Below, one piece after another: positions 17,839 through 26,832 of a DNA stretch of 64,000 nt. Position numbers and translations under genes: made by a program. Each line of letters begins with the position of its first letter. The first letter of the stretch is position 1. Location of the stretch: assembly GCA_900553815.1 (NCBI GenBank), contig USEY01000003.1:29716-93715 (forward strand), in the 5' to 3' direction. The DNA is from an uncultured Bacteroides sp. Its GTDB lineage: Bacteria; Bacteroidota; Bacteroidia; Bacteroidales; Bacteroidaceae. The notes under the pieces are model-generated. The model did no database searches. It was not told the origin of the DNA and worked only from the letters and a program-made list of their open reading frames with translations.

Positions 17839-18156
17839 ATGGCTTTAGAAATTACTGACAACAATTACAAAGAGATTCTGGCAGAAGGCAAGCCGGTAGT
17901 TATTGACTTCTGGGCACCCTGGTGCGGTCCCTGCAAGATGGTAGGCCCCATCATTGAAGAACTGGCAGCCGAATACGAAGGTAAGGTTGCAATCGGCAAA
18001 TGCGACGTAGACGACAACAACGACGTTGCCACCGAGTTCGGCATCCGCAGTATCCCCACTGTGCTTTTCTTCAAGAACGGCCAGCTGGTAGACAAGCAAA
18101 TCGGTTCTTCTCCCAAACCGAAATATGTGGAGAAGATTGAAGCACTGCTCAAGTAA
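17839..18156 (+). CDS. trxA: Thioredoxin
   Basis: 105 aa, full-length classical thioredoxin. The active site WCGPC has its cysteines at 29 and 32, and the cis-proline loop SIPTVLFF is present. It is a cytoplasmic disulfide reductant; it could also recycle the ArsC-type reductase encoded at 62.9 kb, which is inference. Confidence 0.97.
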   Translation: MALEITDNNYKEILAEGKPVVIDFWAPWCGPCKMVGPIIEELAAEYEGKVAIGKCDVDDNNDVATEFGIRSIPTVLFFKNGQLVDKQIGSSPKPKYVEKIEALLK

Positions 18157-18177
18157 GAATACATTGCGAAACCAAAA

Positions 18178-18208
18178 GGGGCGTGCAACTCCATGCACGC
18201 CACGCCCC
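18178..18208 (+). terminator. Hairpin after trxA
   Basis: GGGGCGTG (18178-18185) and CACGCCCC (18201-18208) form an 8-bp stem with an inner TGCA pairing. No T-run follows, so read-through into the next gene is possible. Confidence 0.45.
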
Positions 18209-18245
18209 TCCGACAAACTGAATTAATATTAATACCAAAAGAATT

Positions 18246-18581
18246 ATGGGACTGGAAGACGATTTCTTGAAGGACGATGTGGACGATGAAAAGACCATCG
18301 CGTACATCAAAAACTATTTGCCGCAGGATTTGAAGGAGAAATTCTCCGACGATGAGTTCTACTACTTCCTCGACTTGCTCGACGAATACTATGCCGAAAG
18401 CGGTATACTCGACGCTCAACCCGATGAGGACGGATATATTGATATTGATTTGGAAAAGATTGTGGACTACATCGTGAAGGAAGCCCGCAAGGACGGTATG
18501 GGCGAATATGAACCGGACGACATTCTGTTCGTCGTACAGGGCGAAATGGAATATACCGATTCGCTGGGCGAAGAAGAATAA
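18246..18581 (+). CDS. Conserved-looking acidic hypothetical protein
   Basis: 111 aa, strongly acidic, predicted mostly helical (DDEKTIAYIKNYLPQDL, DDEFYYFLDLLDEYYAES), with no signal peptide or membrane segment. I do not recognise the family. It lies 90 bases after trxA in the same direction and ends at a strong terminator. Confidence 0.7.
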   Translation: MGLEDDFLKDDVDDEKTIAYIKNYLPQDLKEKFSDDEFYYFLDLLDEYYAESGILDAQPDEDGYIDIDLEKIVDYIVKEARKDGMGEYEPDDILFVVQGEMEYTDSLGEEE

Positions 18582-18605
18582 ACGGACGGAGTACCGAATA
18601 AAAAA

Positions 18606-18661
18606 GACGGGCTGCAAGCCAGGGAAGAGATAATCCCTACGGTTTGCAGCCCGTTCTTTTT
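18606..18661. terminator. Bidirectional intrinsic terminator
   Basis: ACGGGCTGCAA (18607-18617) pairs with TTTGCAGCCCGT (18643-18654). T-rich sequence follows on the plus strand and an A-run precedes it, so it can serve both the acidic protein gene and the convergent gene at 18689. Confidence 0.8.
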
Positions 18662-18688
18662 TCCGGTCACGGCCCATGCCGGCAAGCG

Positions 18689-18904
18689 CTAAGCAACCGG
18701 CGTATTCAGGTAGAAGAATACGGCCGTGCAGATGAGGATAAAGCCCAGCACGCCGTAGAACCAGCGTGCCTGCCGGCGACCCACGTTCTGCACGATGAAC
18801 TGCGTGTTGCGTGCCGTGAAGAACCAGTTCCAGTCCATCAGCGCGGCCAGCAGCGCAATGATGCCGGCCAGGGCAAAGATTCCTTGAATGATGTATTGAC
18901 TCAT
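18689..18904 (-). CDS. Imm17-like small membrane protein
   Basis: 71 aa with two transmembrane helices (about 5-25 and 48-66) joined by a basic loop, NVGRRQARWFYG. The pattern fits the immunity-protein-17 (Imm17) family, named from toxin-immunity surveys. No toxin gene is seen nearby, and it sits with housekeeping genes. It lies just downstream of tsaE (28-base gap). Confidence 0.65.
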   Translation of the reverse strand: MSQYIIQGIFALAGIIALLAALMDWNWFFTARNTQFIVQNVGRRQARWFYGVLGFILICTAVFFYLNTPVA

Positions 18905-18932
18905 GCAGTGTCTTCCTTTAGGTGTTCACAGG

Positions 18933-19358
18933 TCAGTTGGCCTCTTCCATCGTCACCTTGCGCGCACCGCCGTCCACTTCCTCAATGGTCACGTTGACAG
19001 CATTGCCGGGCAGCAGGTCTTCTATCAGTTCGGGCCACTCAATGAAGCACACGGCACCGCTGTAGAAGTAGTCTTCGTAACCCATGTCGTAAACTTCATC
19101 CAACTTCTTGATGCGATAGAAGTCGAAGTGGTAAATCAGTTCGGCAGTCTCTTCCGAACGGTACTCGTTGACAATGGCAAAGGTAGGTGAAGTAATGACA
19201 TCCTTTACTCCCAGTTCCTCACAGATGGCCTTGATAAAAGTAGTTTTTCCAGCTCCCATCTTGCCATAGAAGGCAAAAACGGTGTTGTCGCCCATGTTCT
19301 GTACAAATTGCTTGGCAGCTTCGTGTATCTGCTCCAGCGATTGAATGTTTATTTCCAT
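18933..19358 (-). CDS. tsaE: tRNA threonylcarbamoyladenosine ATPase TsaE
   Basis: 141 aa. The P-loop [10 protein letters not shown] is near residues 32-41, then [11 protein letters not shown] and HFDFYRI, all family hallmarks. TsaE works with TsaB and TsaD in making t6A37 of tRNA; those genes are not in the window. It follows porX with a 65-base gap. Confidence 0.93.
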   Translation of the reverse strand: MEINIQSLEQIHEAAKQFVQNMGDNTVFAFYGKMGAGKTTFIKAICEELGVKDVITSPTFAIVNEYRSEETAELIYHFDFYRIKKLDEVYDMGYEDYFYSGAVCFIEWPELIEDLLPGNAVNVTIEEVDGGARKVTMEEAN

Positions 19359-19423
19359 GTTCTTTCAGTTTATTATTATGTTCAAATTCTTGTTTCACAG
19401 TCAGTAATTTCCGGCAGGGGGGG

Positions 19424-21001
19424 CTATTCGGGCCTGTTCAGCAGAATGAGCGGAACAAGCATCTCTTCCATCGATATGCCTCCGTGCTGGAAAGTGTCGG
19501 CGTAGTAGCCGGCATGGTAATTATAGTTGTTAGGATAGACAAAGAAGTCTTTTCCCGTGGCAAAGATGTAGCGCGAACTCAGGCTGGGAGCCGGCAGGTG
19601 GGCTTCGGCCGGACGCGATACTTCAAATACCTGCTTCGGATTGTAGGTCATGTTGCGCGACAGCTTGTAGCGCAGGTTGGTATTGATTTCGTTCATCGAA
19701 CTTTGCACCTTGACCGGATTGTTCACGCGGATGCTGCCATGGTCAGTGGTCAGGATAATCTTATAGTTGCGGCCGGAGAGTGCCTTGAACAGGTCGCGCA
19801 AGGGCGAATGGCGGAACCAGGACAGCGTAATGCTGCGGTAGGCGGCCTCGGTAGAAGCCAGCTCGCGTATCATTTTGTTCTCCGTGCGGCTGTGGCTCAG
19901 CATGTCTATGAAGTTGAAGACGGCAATGTTCAGGTCGTTCTTGTCCAGCGAAGGCAGTTGGGCGATGAGTTTCTCGGCGGCCGCGGCATCGTTTATCTTG
20001 TGGTAAGAGAAGGTATGCTGACGGCGGTAGCGGTCGAAGAGGGTCTGTATCAGCGGAGCCTCGTTCAAGTTCTTGCTTTCCGCTTCGTTCTCGTCAATCC
20101 ACAGGTCGGGAAACAGGCGGACTATCTGGTCGGGCATCAGTCCCGAAAAGAGTGCGTTGCGGGCATACTGGGTAGTGGTGGGCAGGATGCTGTAGTAGAG
20201 TTGTTCTTCAACGTTAAACAAGTCAGCAATCTCGGCTGCCAGCACACGCCACTGGTCGTAACGGAAGTTGTCGAGCACAATAAAGAAGACCTTCTCACCA
20301 CGGTCGAGCAACGGCAGCAGGAAGTGCTTGAAGATGTCAGGGCTCATCAGCGGACGTGCGTCGCGTGCCTGCTGCGGTGCCTTGGGGTCCATGGCTGCCA
20401 TCCAGCCCATGTACTCGTGCTTCACAAAGCGGGCAAAGGCGGCGTTGGCCTCGTTCTTCTGCATGGCCAGCATCTCGCCCATGGGGCTGTCGCTGCTTTC
20501 CAGTTCCAGTTCCCAGTAGACCAGCTTCTTGTAAAGCTCTATCCACTCCGTGGCCGACAGTCTGTCGTTGATTTGCATGCCTATACGGCCAAAATCCTGC
20601 TGATAGGTGGTTTGGGTCACCTCGCTCACGATATCCTTGCGGTGGAGGTTCTTTTTCAGCGAAAGCAATATCTGGTTGGGGTTGACAGGTTTTATCAGGT
20701 AGTCGGCAATCTTTTGCCCGATGGCCATGTCCATGATGTTCTCTTCCTCGCTCTTGGTCACCATGACAACCGGAACGGTGGGACAAATGTCCTTTATCAT
20801 CGACAGCGTCTGCAGGCCGCTCAGTCCGGGCATGTTCTCGTCCAGCAGAATCAGGTCGTAGGTAGTGGCACGACAACAGTCCAACGCGTCCTGCCCGTTG
20901 GTCACGGTGTCTACCTCATAGCCTTTTCCTTCCAGAAACATGATGTGCGGCCGCAGCATGCTTATCTCGTCGTCTACCCACAGCAACTTGTCTTTTCTCA
21001 T
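19424..21001 (-). CDS. porX: PorX-type response regulator with PglZ domain
   Basis: 525 aa. An N-terminal receiver (LLWVDDEISM, phosphoacceptor Asp54 in LILLDENMPG) is followed by a helical linker. A large alkaline-phosphatase-superfamily (PglZ) domain follows from about 170 to the end, including VFFIVLDNFRYDQW and ILTTDHGS. In Porphyromonas and Flavobacterium PorX acts with PorY and controls type IX secretion; gut Bacteroides often keep PorX without that system, so the role here is open. It is next to a PorW/SprE homologue, and the two are transcribed together (25-base gap). Confidence 0.88.
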   Translation of the reverse strand: MRKDKLLWVDDEISMLRPHIMFLEGKGYEVDTVTNGQDALDCCRATTYDLILLDENMPGLSGLQTLSMIKDICPTVPVVMVTKSEEENIMDMAIGQKIADYLIKPVNPNQILLSLKKNLHRKDIVSEVTQTTYQQDFGRIGMQINDRLSATEWIELYKKLVYWELELESSDSPMGEMLAMQKNEANAAFARFVKHEYMGWMAAMDPKAPQQARDARPLMSPDIFKHFLLPLLDRGEKVFFIVLDNFRYDQWRVLAAEIADLFNVEEQLYYSILPTTTQYARNALFSGLMPDQIVRLFPDLWIDENEAESKNLNEAPLIQTLFDRYRRQHTFSYHKINDAAAAEKLIAQLPSLDKNDLNIAVFNFIDMLSHSRTENKMIRELASTEAAYRSITLSWFRHSPLRDLFKALSGRNYKIILTTDHGSIRVNNPVKVQSSMNEINTNLRYKLSRNMTYNPKQVFEVSRPAEAHLPAPSLSSRYIFATGKDFFVYPNNYNYHAGYYADTFQHGGISMEEMLVPLILLNRPE

Positions 21002-21025
21002 CTTTTCCCCTTTCCTTATTACTAT

Positions 21026-24000
21026 TTACTCCTCAAAAATAATCAAATCTTCCTCATCCTCACCAGCTTCTCCCTGATTATTTTCATCCTCTTCCTCTTC
21101 GGACTTCTCTTCCGGCAGGTTCTGCAAGGGTTCATCCAGCGTGTAACCCTTCAGTTCCGGCTCGGGAATGGTGGCGAAATAGCGACGGAAGAAGCCGTCG
21201 TAGTCGTCAAAGCTGTAGTCTTTCAGCATCAAGGCATAGTTGTCTTCGGATATCAGGATGGCACGTATGCCGCTCAACCGTTCGGCCAATTGCGGATTCT
21301 CGTACAGACGGCGAAAATACTGGTAGGCCTCGTCATAGTTGGCAAACGGCCGCACCTGCAACATGCCTATACCCCGCTCGTGGGCAAAGCTCAAGTCGAA
21401 ATTCTTCACCAGGAAGGTGCTGAAGTTGTAGCGTGCCACCTCATAGAGCAACTGGTTTTCGTTCAGACTACCTTCCTCGTAGGCCAGCATGAAGAGGAAA
21501 GGTACGTCACGCCGACGACTGAAAGCGCTGTCGGGCAACACTACATCGGCACGCGTACTGTCGGCCATCAGATTGCCCGCCTCAGCCAGTGCCGCGCTGC
21601 GCCGCTTCCAGATGCTGCCAAAGCCGGTACTTTCACGAGCCAGCAGTCTGCCTTCCTGCACGCCACGCAGGATGTGGGCGGCCAGGTCGGTTATTTCGTT
21701 TTCAGGATAATTCTGCACTACCTGTTTCAATCCTTCCAAGAACTCTTTCTGCTTGTCGGTCATCAGCTGTGAGGCAGCCTCCAGAAACAGGAATTTAGGC
21801 CGGTGAGCACCCAGCGGATACAGTTCGCCCGACTTGCGGGCTGCTTCGGCTACAGCCTCGTAGCGTCCCGCCTCGTAGTCGGCATACGCCCGGGCATAGA
21901 GCGAATCTTCCCGATGGCGGCCATAGCGGGCATTATCCACAAAGTCGGGGTCGGCCAGGATACGTGTGAAACGACTGTCGGGGAAGCGTGCGAGCAACGA
22001 ATCGCGGAAAGCCTCGGCCCGTTGCAGAGCCAATCCGTTTCCACCGCCCCGGTAATTGCGTTCCATTTCCAACAGGAACAACTGGTACAGGGCCTCATCC
22101 GCCCGTTCAAATTCCGGGAACCGCTCCACCAACCGGGTCAGCGACCGTTCGGCCTGCACCAGGTTGTGCATGCGCTCCCTGAAGAGGACGCCCGCCTGAA
22201 ACAGGGCTTCCATCAGCTGCTGGTTGGAAGCCTGCATGGCTTCCTCGGTCAGCGGTATCTGCGCCAGGTAATAGGCCGGATTGTGCAGTTCATTCCCCGT
22301 AGTGTCGGCCACCGCCGGCTGTCCACCGCTAGCCGGTGCCTGCAGGGAGTCGGCTGACAAGCCATCGGCAGCAACATCCGCTTGCAGGCCGGTGCTGTCT
22401 TCGGGCTCGCTGTAGTCCACTTCCTCAAAGTCGTCCAGTGCCACCACCGTCTTGTTGCTCCGCCGCCAGTTATCTTCCAGCTTACGCTTGCCCCAGGTGC
22501 GCAAGAACTCTGTCCGGCCCCTCTCCACCGCCTGCTGGTTGTAGAAGTACCACTCCTGGCTGGACGTGCCTCCCATGGAAACTTCCGGCATGGCCACTGC
22601 CGGTTGCCTGCCTATCGCTCCCTGCAACTGTGCCACTTGCATCTTCTGTTCCTCCAGTTCGGCATCTTCGGCAGCCTGGCGTTCGGCCTCCTCGCGTGCC
22701 TTCACTTCGGCAATGATGCGTTCCACCACCGCCATCCGTTCTTCCTCGCTCAGACTGGCCAGATGCTGCAAACTGTCCTGCAACTGGATGGTGCTGACAT
22801 GAGGCACCAGTTCATCCAGAATCTCGGACCGGCGCACCGTCTCCTTATAAGCCTTATGCTCCTGGCCCAACAGGGCTATGGCATCGGTATAAGCCCGGGC
22901 CGCCTCGGCATAACGTTCCTGCGCCCAAAAGATATTTCCAAGCGACAACTGCAAGACGCCTTTCTCCACACCACCGCCCGTACTTTTCTCCACTCCGGTC
23001 TGATAGGCCTTCACAGCCTTTGCCGTGTCCTGACGCGCCAGATATACATTACCCAGCCCATAATAAATTCGTTCCTGATAATCCTTGTTCTTACCGTCGC
23101 GAGCCAGCTTCAGCAGCCGTTGCGCCGCCTTGTCGGCCTCCTTCGGCGGCACCACTTCCGACTGAGCAATGCGTGCGCTCAGCGACAGCTGATAAGGCGG
23201 ATTCAGCCTGATAGCCTTGCTGTATGCCTGATAGGCGGCTGCCGGTTGCTGGGTCAGCTGGCAGACCTGTCCCAACAGATAGTATCCGCGTGCCCGCTGC
23301 CACCGGCTCCGCTCGCCCTCCACCGCCTGCCGCAAGTAGGGCACCGCCTCTTTCAGTCGTCCGGCCCGCAGCAGCATGTCGGCCCGAGCCGAGGAGTAGG
23401 CCGTGTGCAGCGAGGCAGGCAGGCTGTCGTTGTTGGCACGGTTCAGGGCGTCTTCAGCATCGTAGTTCCAGCCCAGTGCCGCATAGCACTGCGCCTGCCT
23501 TATCAGTGCCTCGCCCGTAACGGCAGGCTGCCCCTTATAAAGGCGGGCTATGTAACTGAACGTAACGGCGGCTTCCTCAAAAGCTCCCTTCTGAAACTGC
23601 GCCTTGCCCAGCAGCATCCAGGCATTGTGCAGGAAGGGGTTGAACTCCCGCCGCGCCAGCCACTTCCTGTATTCGGGTGTATAGGCCCGGCCCGGCGTAC
23701 GCACCGGACGGCGCTTGATGGAGTGCCGTCCGATGGCCTTCTGCGCCTTCTCGATGGCACGGTCGAACTCGGCCGTGCCAAGGGCGGCCGTGGCCTTGTT
23801 GCCCACGGGATAGAGCGGAATCATTTCCAGATAATTGTCCTGATTGCCTTCCTGCTGTGCCAGCAGTCCGGCCTTGTAAGCCTCATTGCCGTTGAAGTAA
23901 ACGTTGTAACGGGTGGTCAGTGCATGATAAAAGCGGCTGCCTGCCGTATTCTTGCGCGTAGAACAGCCTGCGAACAGGGCAAGTAGCAGCGTCAGCACGC

Positions 24001-24037
24001 CGACCGCCTTTGTACAACTGCTTTTACGGCCTTGCAT
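21026..24037 (-). CDS. porW: PorW/SprE-like TPR lipoprotein
   Basis: 1003 aa from the ATG at 24037. Earlier codons in the open frame are out-of-frame znuB sequence. A lipobox (LFAGCSTRK) comes first, then many tetratricopeptide-like helical pairs (AAVTFSYIARLYKGQPA, YYGLGNVYLARQD and others), a low-complexity middle, and an acidic C-terminus (EEKSEEEEDENN). This matches PorW/SprE, a periplasmic lipoprotein of type IX secretion and gliding. Its start overlaps the end of the metal permease gene by 46 bases. Whether a secretion system is present in this genome cannot be seen. Confidence 0.8.
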   Translation of the reverse strand: MQGRKSSCTKAVGVLTLLLALFAGCSTRKNTAGSRFYHALTTRYNVYFNGNEAYKAGLLAQQEGNQDNYLEMIPLYPVGNKATAALGTAEFDRAIEKAQKAIGRHSIKRRPVRTPGRAYTPEYRKWLARREFNPFLHNAWMLLGKAQFQKGAFEEAAVTFSYIARLYKGQPAVTGEALIRQAQCYAALGWNYDAEDALNRANNDSLPASLHTAYSSARADMLLRAGRLKEAVPYLRQAVEGERSRWQRARGYYLLGQVCQLTQQPAAAYQAYSKAIRLNPPYQLSLSARIAQSEVVPPKEADKAAQRLLKLARDGKNKDYQERIYYGLGNVYLARQDTAKAVKAYQTGVEKSTGGGVEKGVLQLSLGNIFWAQERYAEAARAYTDAIALLGQEHKAYKETVRRSEILDELVPHVSTIQLQDSLQHLASLSEEERMAVVERIIAEVKAREEAERQAAEDAELEEQKMQVAQLQGAIGRQPAVAMPEVSMGGTSSQEWYFYNQQAVERGRTEFLRTWGKRKLEDNWRRSNKTVVALDDFEEVDYSEPEDSTGLQADVAADGLSADSLQAPASGGQPAVADTTGNELHNPAYYLAQIPLTEEAMQASNQQLMEALFQAGVLFRERMHNLVQAERSLTRLVERFPEFERADEALYQLFLLEMERNYRGGGNGLALQRAEAFRDSLLARFPDSRFTRILADPDFVDNARYGRHREDSLYARAYADYEAGRYEAVAEAARKSGELYPLGAHRPKFLFLEAASQLMTDKQKEFLEGLKQVVQNYPENEITDLAAHILRGVQEGRLLARESTGFGSIWKRRSAALAEAGNLMADSTRADVVLPDSAFSRRRDVPFLFMLAYEEGSLNENQLLYEVARYNFSTFLVKNFDLSFAHERGIGMLQVRPFANYDEAYQYFRRLYENPQLAERLSGIRAILISEDNYALMLKDYSFDDYDGFFRRYFATIPEPELKGYTLDEPLQNLPEEKSEEEEDENNQGEAGEDEEDLIIFEE

Positions 24038-24807
24038 GCGAAATAGATTAGGATGGAAACAAATATGATGGAGGCTCCCGAAGGAATGTTCCAGTAGAAG
24101 GACAGCAACAGGCCGCCCAGACAACCCACGCAACCCACCACAATGGACAACAGGATGATGCGCTTGAAGCTGGCCGTAAACAGGTTGGCCGTCATCTGCG
24201 GTATGGTGAGCAGCGAAATGACCAGCACAATGCCTACCATGCGCAGGCACGACACAATGGCCAGGGCTATGAACAGCATCATGACATACTCCAGCGTACG
24301 CACCGGCAAGCCCTGTGAACGGGCAAACTCACGGTCGAAGGCTATGCAGACAATGGTATTGACCTGCAGAAAGAAGAATACAGCCAGCACTACTGCCAGC
24401 GCGGCCAGCAGCAAGAGGTCGGACACGTCGATGGTCAGGATATTGCCAAACAGATAGGCCGACAGGTCGGGCGCAAACCCCGGCGAAAGATAGGAAAAGA
24501 TGACGCCCAGCGCCATGCCCAACGCCCAGAACACGGCAATGGCCGAGTCCTCGCGCATATCGGTGCGCTTGCTCAACCATTCCACGCCGAAAGCCGACAG
24601 CACGGCAAACACCGTGGCCGAGAGCAGGGGCGAAATGCCGGTGTACAGTCCCAGCCCGATGCCTCCGAACGAGGCATGCGTCAGCCCGCCGCTGATGAAC
24701 ACCAGCCGACGGCAGACAATGTAAGTGCCCACAATGCCACAGACGATGCTGGCAAGCAGGCTACCCAGCAAGGCGTGTTGAAAGAATGTATATTGCAGTA
24801 AATCCAT
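23992..24807 (-). CDS. Metal (Zn/Mn) ABC transporter permease
   Basis: 271 aa with about seven hydrophobic helices; it fits the ABC-3 (ZnuB/MntB/TroC) family: GGLTHASFGGIGLGLY near the N-terminus and SLLTIPQMTANLFT in the middle. It should form the membrane channel for Zn or Mn uptake. The ATPase and binding protein are not adjacent, so the rest of the transporter must be elsewhere. Confidence 0.88.
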   Translation of the reverse strand: MDLLQYTFFQHALLGSLLASIVCGIVGTYIVCRRLVFISGGLTHASFGGIGLGLYTGISPLLSATVFAVLSAFGVEWLSKRTDMREDSAIAVFWALGMALGVIFSYLSPGFAPDLSAYLFGNILTIDVSDLLLLAALAVVLAVFFFLQVNTIVCIAFDREFARSQGLPVRTLEYVMMLFIALAIVSCLRMVGIVLVISLLTIPQMTANLFTASFKRIILLSIVVGCVGCLGGLLLSFYWNIPSGASIIFVSILIYFACKAVKAVVQRRSAC

Positions 24808-24815
24808 GTTGTTCA

Positions 24816-24851
24816 GCGGTTAGTGGTAAGTGGTTAGTGGTTAGCGGTCAG
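24816..24851. repeat. Short GTGGTTA-type tandem repeat
   Basis: A run of degenerate 7-8-base units (GCGGTTA, GTGGTAA, GTGGTTA, GTGGTTA, GCGGTCA) just upstream of the permease start. Such simple repeats are common between genes in Bacteroides. Confidence 0.6.
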
Positions 24852-24878
24852 TAAGTAGAACTATTAATCCTCCCCTTA

Positions 24879-25298
24879 TTATATCCCCCTCCGTTCGCGC
24901 ACAATCAGCAGCACCTCGTCCTTGATGCCCTCGGGCAGGGCAATGCCGCGCAACTGGAGGCTGCGCACCCAGCCCGCCACATCCTCGGACTGCATGGTGT
25001 AGAACACATCGCGAAATTCTTCCTCCTGTTCGGGCGTATAGGCATCGGGACTGACACCGATGTAGCGGTCCAGTTCCTCGTCGTCGTAGTACTCTATCTT
25101 CTTGCTGACGGCGGCCAGCAGGCTCTCCTTTTCGCACACTTCGTGCTGCCCGCAACATTCCTGGTCCACTTCCTTTACCTCGGGCATGGCATCAAGTTCG
25201 CCACTTTCCACTTTTTTCTGCAGCCGGCGGTTCCGTATCGTTCCGGCCACGGCGGCCACCACGGCCAAGGCTATCAAGCTAATAATGAGTATCCACAT
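24879..25298 (-). CDS. Membrane-anchored hypothetical protein, CCxxHxxC motif
   Basis: 139 aa. One N-terminal transmembrane helix is followed by a cytoplasmic or periplasmic domain. At about 48-55 it carries CCGQHEVC, a possible metal or redox site, then a Tyr/Asp/Glu-rich segment (KIEYYDDEELDRYIG). I do not recognise a family. It is first in a leftward group with the metal permease, porW and porX. Confidence 0.65.
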   Translation of the reverse strand: MWILIISLIALAVVAAVAGTIRNRRLQKKVESGELDAMPEVKEVDQECCGQHEVCEKESLLAAVSKKIEYYDDEELDRYIGVSPDAYTPEQEEEFRDVFYTMQSEDVAGWVRSLQLRGIALPEGIKDEVLLIVRERRGI

Positions 25299-25341
25299 GA
25301 CTTTACGTTACTTGCAAACTCTCCCCAACAGTAGGGAGGTA

Positions 25342-25349
25342 CAAAGATA
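25342..25349 (-). promoter_or_regulatory. -7 element for the leftward group
   Basis: Minus-strand TATCTTTG (plus CAAAGATA) 44 bases upstream of the start at 25298; no clear TTTG partner. The divergent MATE gene has its own TACTTTTG at 25392-25399. Confidence 0.5.
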
Positions 25350-25391
25350 GGTATTCCTAATGAAAAAAGCGGAATATTGCGAAGAGTTCTT

Positions 25392-25399
25392 TACTTTTG
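25392..25399 (+). promoter_or_regulatory. -7 element of the MATE gene
   Basis: TACTTTTG, perfect TAnnTTTG, 31 bases before the ATG at 25431; no well-placed TTTG. Confidence 0.5.
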
Positions 25400-25430
25400 C
25401 AGGCCAAAACCACAGTAATATCAGTAATAT

Positions 25431-26762
25431 ATGAATCAGACCGACCGCCAAATACTCCGCATAGCCTTGCCCTCCATCGTGTCGAACATCACCGTACCCC
25501 TGCTGGGGCTGGTGGACGTGGCCATCGTGGGCCACCTGGGTGCACCTGCCTACATCGGCGCCATAGCCGTGGGCGGACTGATGTTCAACATCATCTACTG
25601 GGTGTTCGCCTTCCTGCGCATGGGCACCAGTGGTATGACCTCTCAAGCCTACGGACGGCGCGACCTGCCCGAGGTGATGCGCCTGCTGCTGCGCTCCGTC
25701 GGAGTGGCCATGGCCGTGGCACTGTGCTTCATAGTGCTGCAAACGCCTGTCAGGCAAGCTGCCTTCCTGCTGATTCAGCCCGGCGGCGAGGTAGCCCGGC
25801 TGGCTGCCACCTACTTCCACATCTGCATTTGGGGCGCACCTGCCATGCTGGGGCTGTATGCGCTGACGGGCTGGTACATAGGTATGCAGAACTCGCGCAC
25901 GCCCATGCTGATAGCCATAGTCCAGAACGTGGTGAACATAGCGGCCAGCCTGGCATTGGTCTACGGCTGCGGTCTGAAGGTGGAAGGCGTGGCACTGGGC
26001 ACACTGATAGCCCAATGGGCCGGACTGATGACCGGACTCTTCCTGTGGGTACGCCACTACCGCCAGCTATGGAAATACCTGCGCGGCTGCGGGCACAGCC
26101 TGTGGCAAGCCGATGCCCTGCGCCGCTTCTTCGGGGTCAACCGCGATATCTTCCTTCGCACCCTCTGCCTGGTGGCCGTCACCCTCTACTTCACCTCGGC
26201 CGGAGCCTCGCAGGGTGAAATCATCCTGGCGGTCAACACCCTGCTCATGCAGCTCTTCACCCTCTTCTCCTACGTCATGGACGGCTTTGCCTTTGCAGGC
26301 GAGGCACTGAGCGGACGCCACATAGGGGCGCAAAACCGACAGGCTTACCGCACCACCGTGCGCCGACTCTTCGGCTGGGGCGGGGCCATGGCGGTGCTGT
26401 TCACCCTGGTCTATGCCCTGGGCGGCAATGCCTTCTTGGGCCTGCTGACCGACGATACACAAGTGATAGCCGCCGCTGCCGACTACTTCCCTTGGGCTGT
26501 GGCCATACCCGCGGCAGGCATCGCCGCCTTCATCTGGGACGGCGTGTTCATAGGCGCCACCGCCACGCGCCCCATGCTGCTGTCCATGGCGGTAGCTGCC
26601 ACCTGCTTCTTTGCCGTCTACTTCGGCCTGCGTCCCATAATGGGCAACCATGCCCTGTGGCTTGCCTTCCTGCTCTACCTGCTGATGCGCGGATTGGTGC
26701 AGACATGGCTGGGCAGAAGTGTGGAGCTGAAAAAGTTTGGCCTCTCCGGCAGACAGAGATAA
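25431..26762 (+). CDS. MATE family efflux transporter
   Basis: 443 aa, twelve hydrophobic helices in two similar halves (bundle 1 IALPSIVSNITVPLLGLVDV). It should export drugs or metabolites from the cytoplasm using a Na+ or H+ gradient; substrate unknown. It stands alone and ends at a terminator shared with the convergent HU gene. Confidence 0.92.
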   Translation: MNQTDRQILRIALPSIVSNITVPLLGLVDVAIVGHLGAPAYIGAIAVGGLMFNIIYWVFAFLRMGTSGMTSQAYGRRDLPEVMRLLLRSVGVAMAVALCFIVLQTPVRQAAFLLIQPGGEVARLAATYFHICIWGAPAMLGLYALTGWYIGMQNSRTPMLIAIVQNVVNIAASLALVYGCGLKVEGVALGTLIAQWAGLMTGLFLWVRHYRQLWKYLRGCGHSLWQADALRRFFGVNRDIFLRTLCLVAVTLYFTSAGASQGEIILAVNTLLMQLFTLFSYVMDGFAFAGEALSGRHIGAQNRQAYRTTVRRLFGWGGAMAVLFTLVYALGGNAFLGLLTDDTQVIAAAADYFPWAVAIPAAGIAAFIWDGVFIGATATRPMLLSMAVAATCFFAVYFGLRPIMGNHALWLAFLLYLLMRGLVQTWLGRSVELKKFGLSGRQR

Positions 26763-26765
26763 GAA

Positions 26766-26795
26766 AAGGGAAATGCTACAGGCAGCATCTCCCTT
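26766..26795. terminator. Terminator between the MATE and HU genes
   Basis: AAGGGAAATGCT (26766-26777) pairs with AGCATCTCCCTT (26784-26795) around a 6-base loop, with one mismatch. It serves two convergent genes. Confidence 0.65.
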
Positions 26796-26832
26796 CCTTA
26801 AGCCGTATGTCATCATCAGGGTGTCAAAAGGC

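Noticed and set aside
18689..18904. Toxin-immunity pair
   Set aside because: Only an Imm17-like protein is present and no toxin; the neighbours are housekeeping genes.
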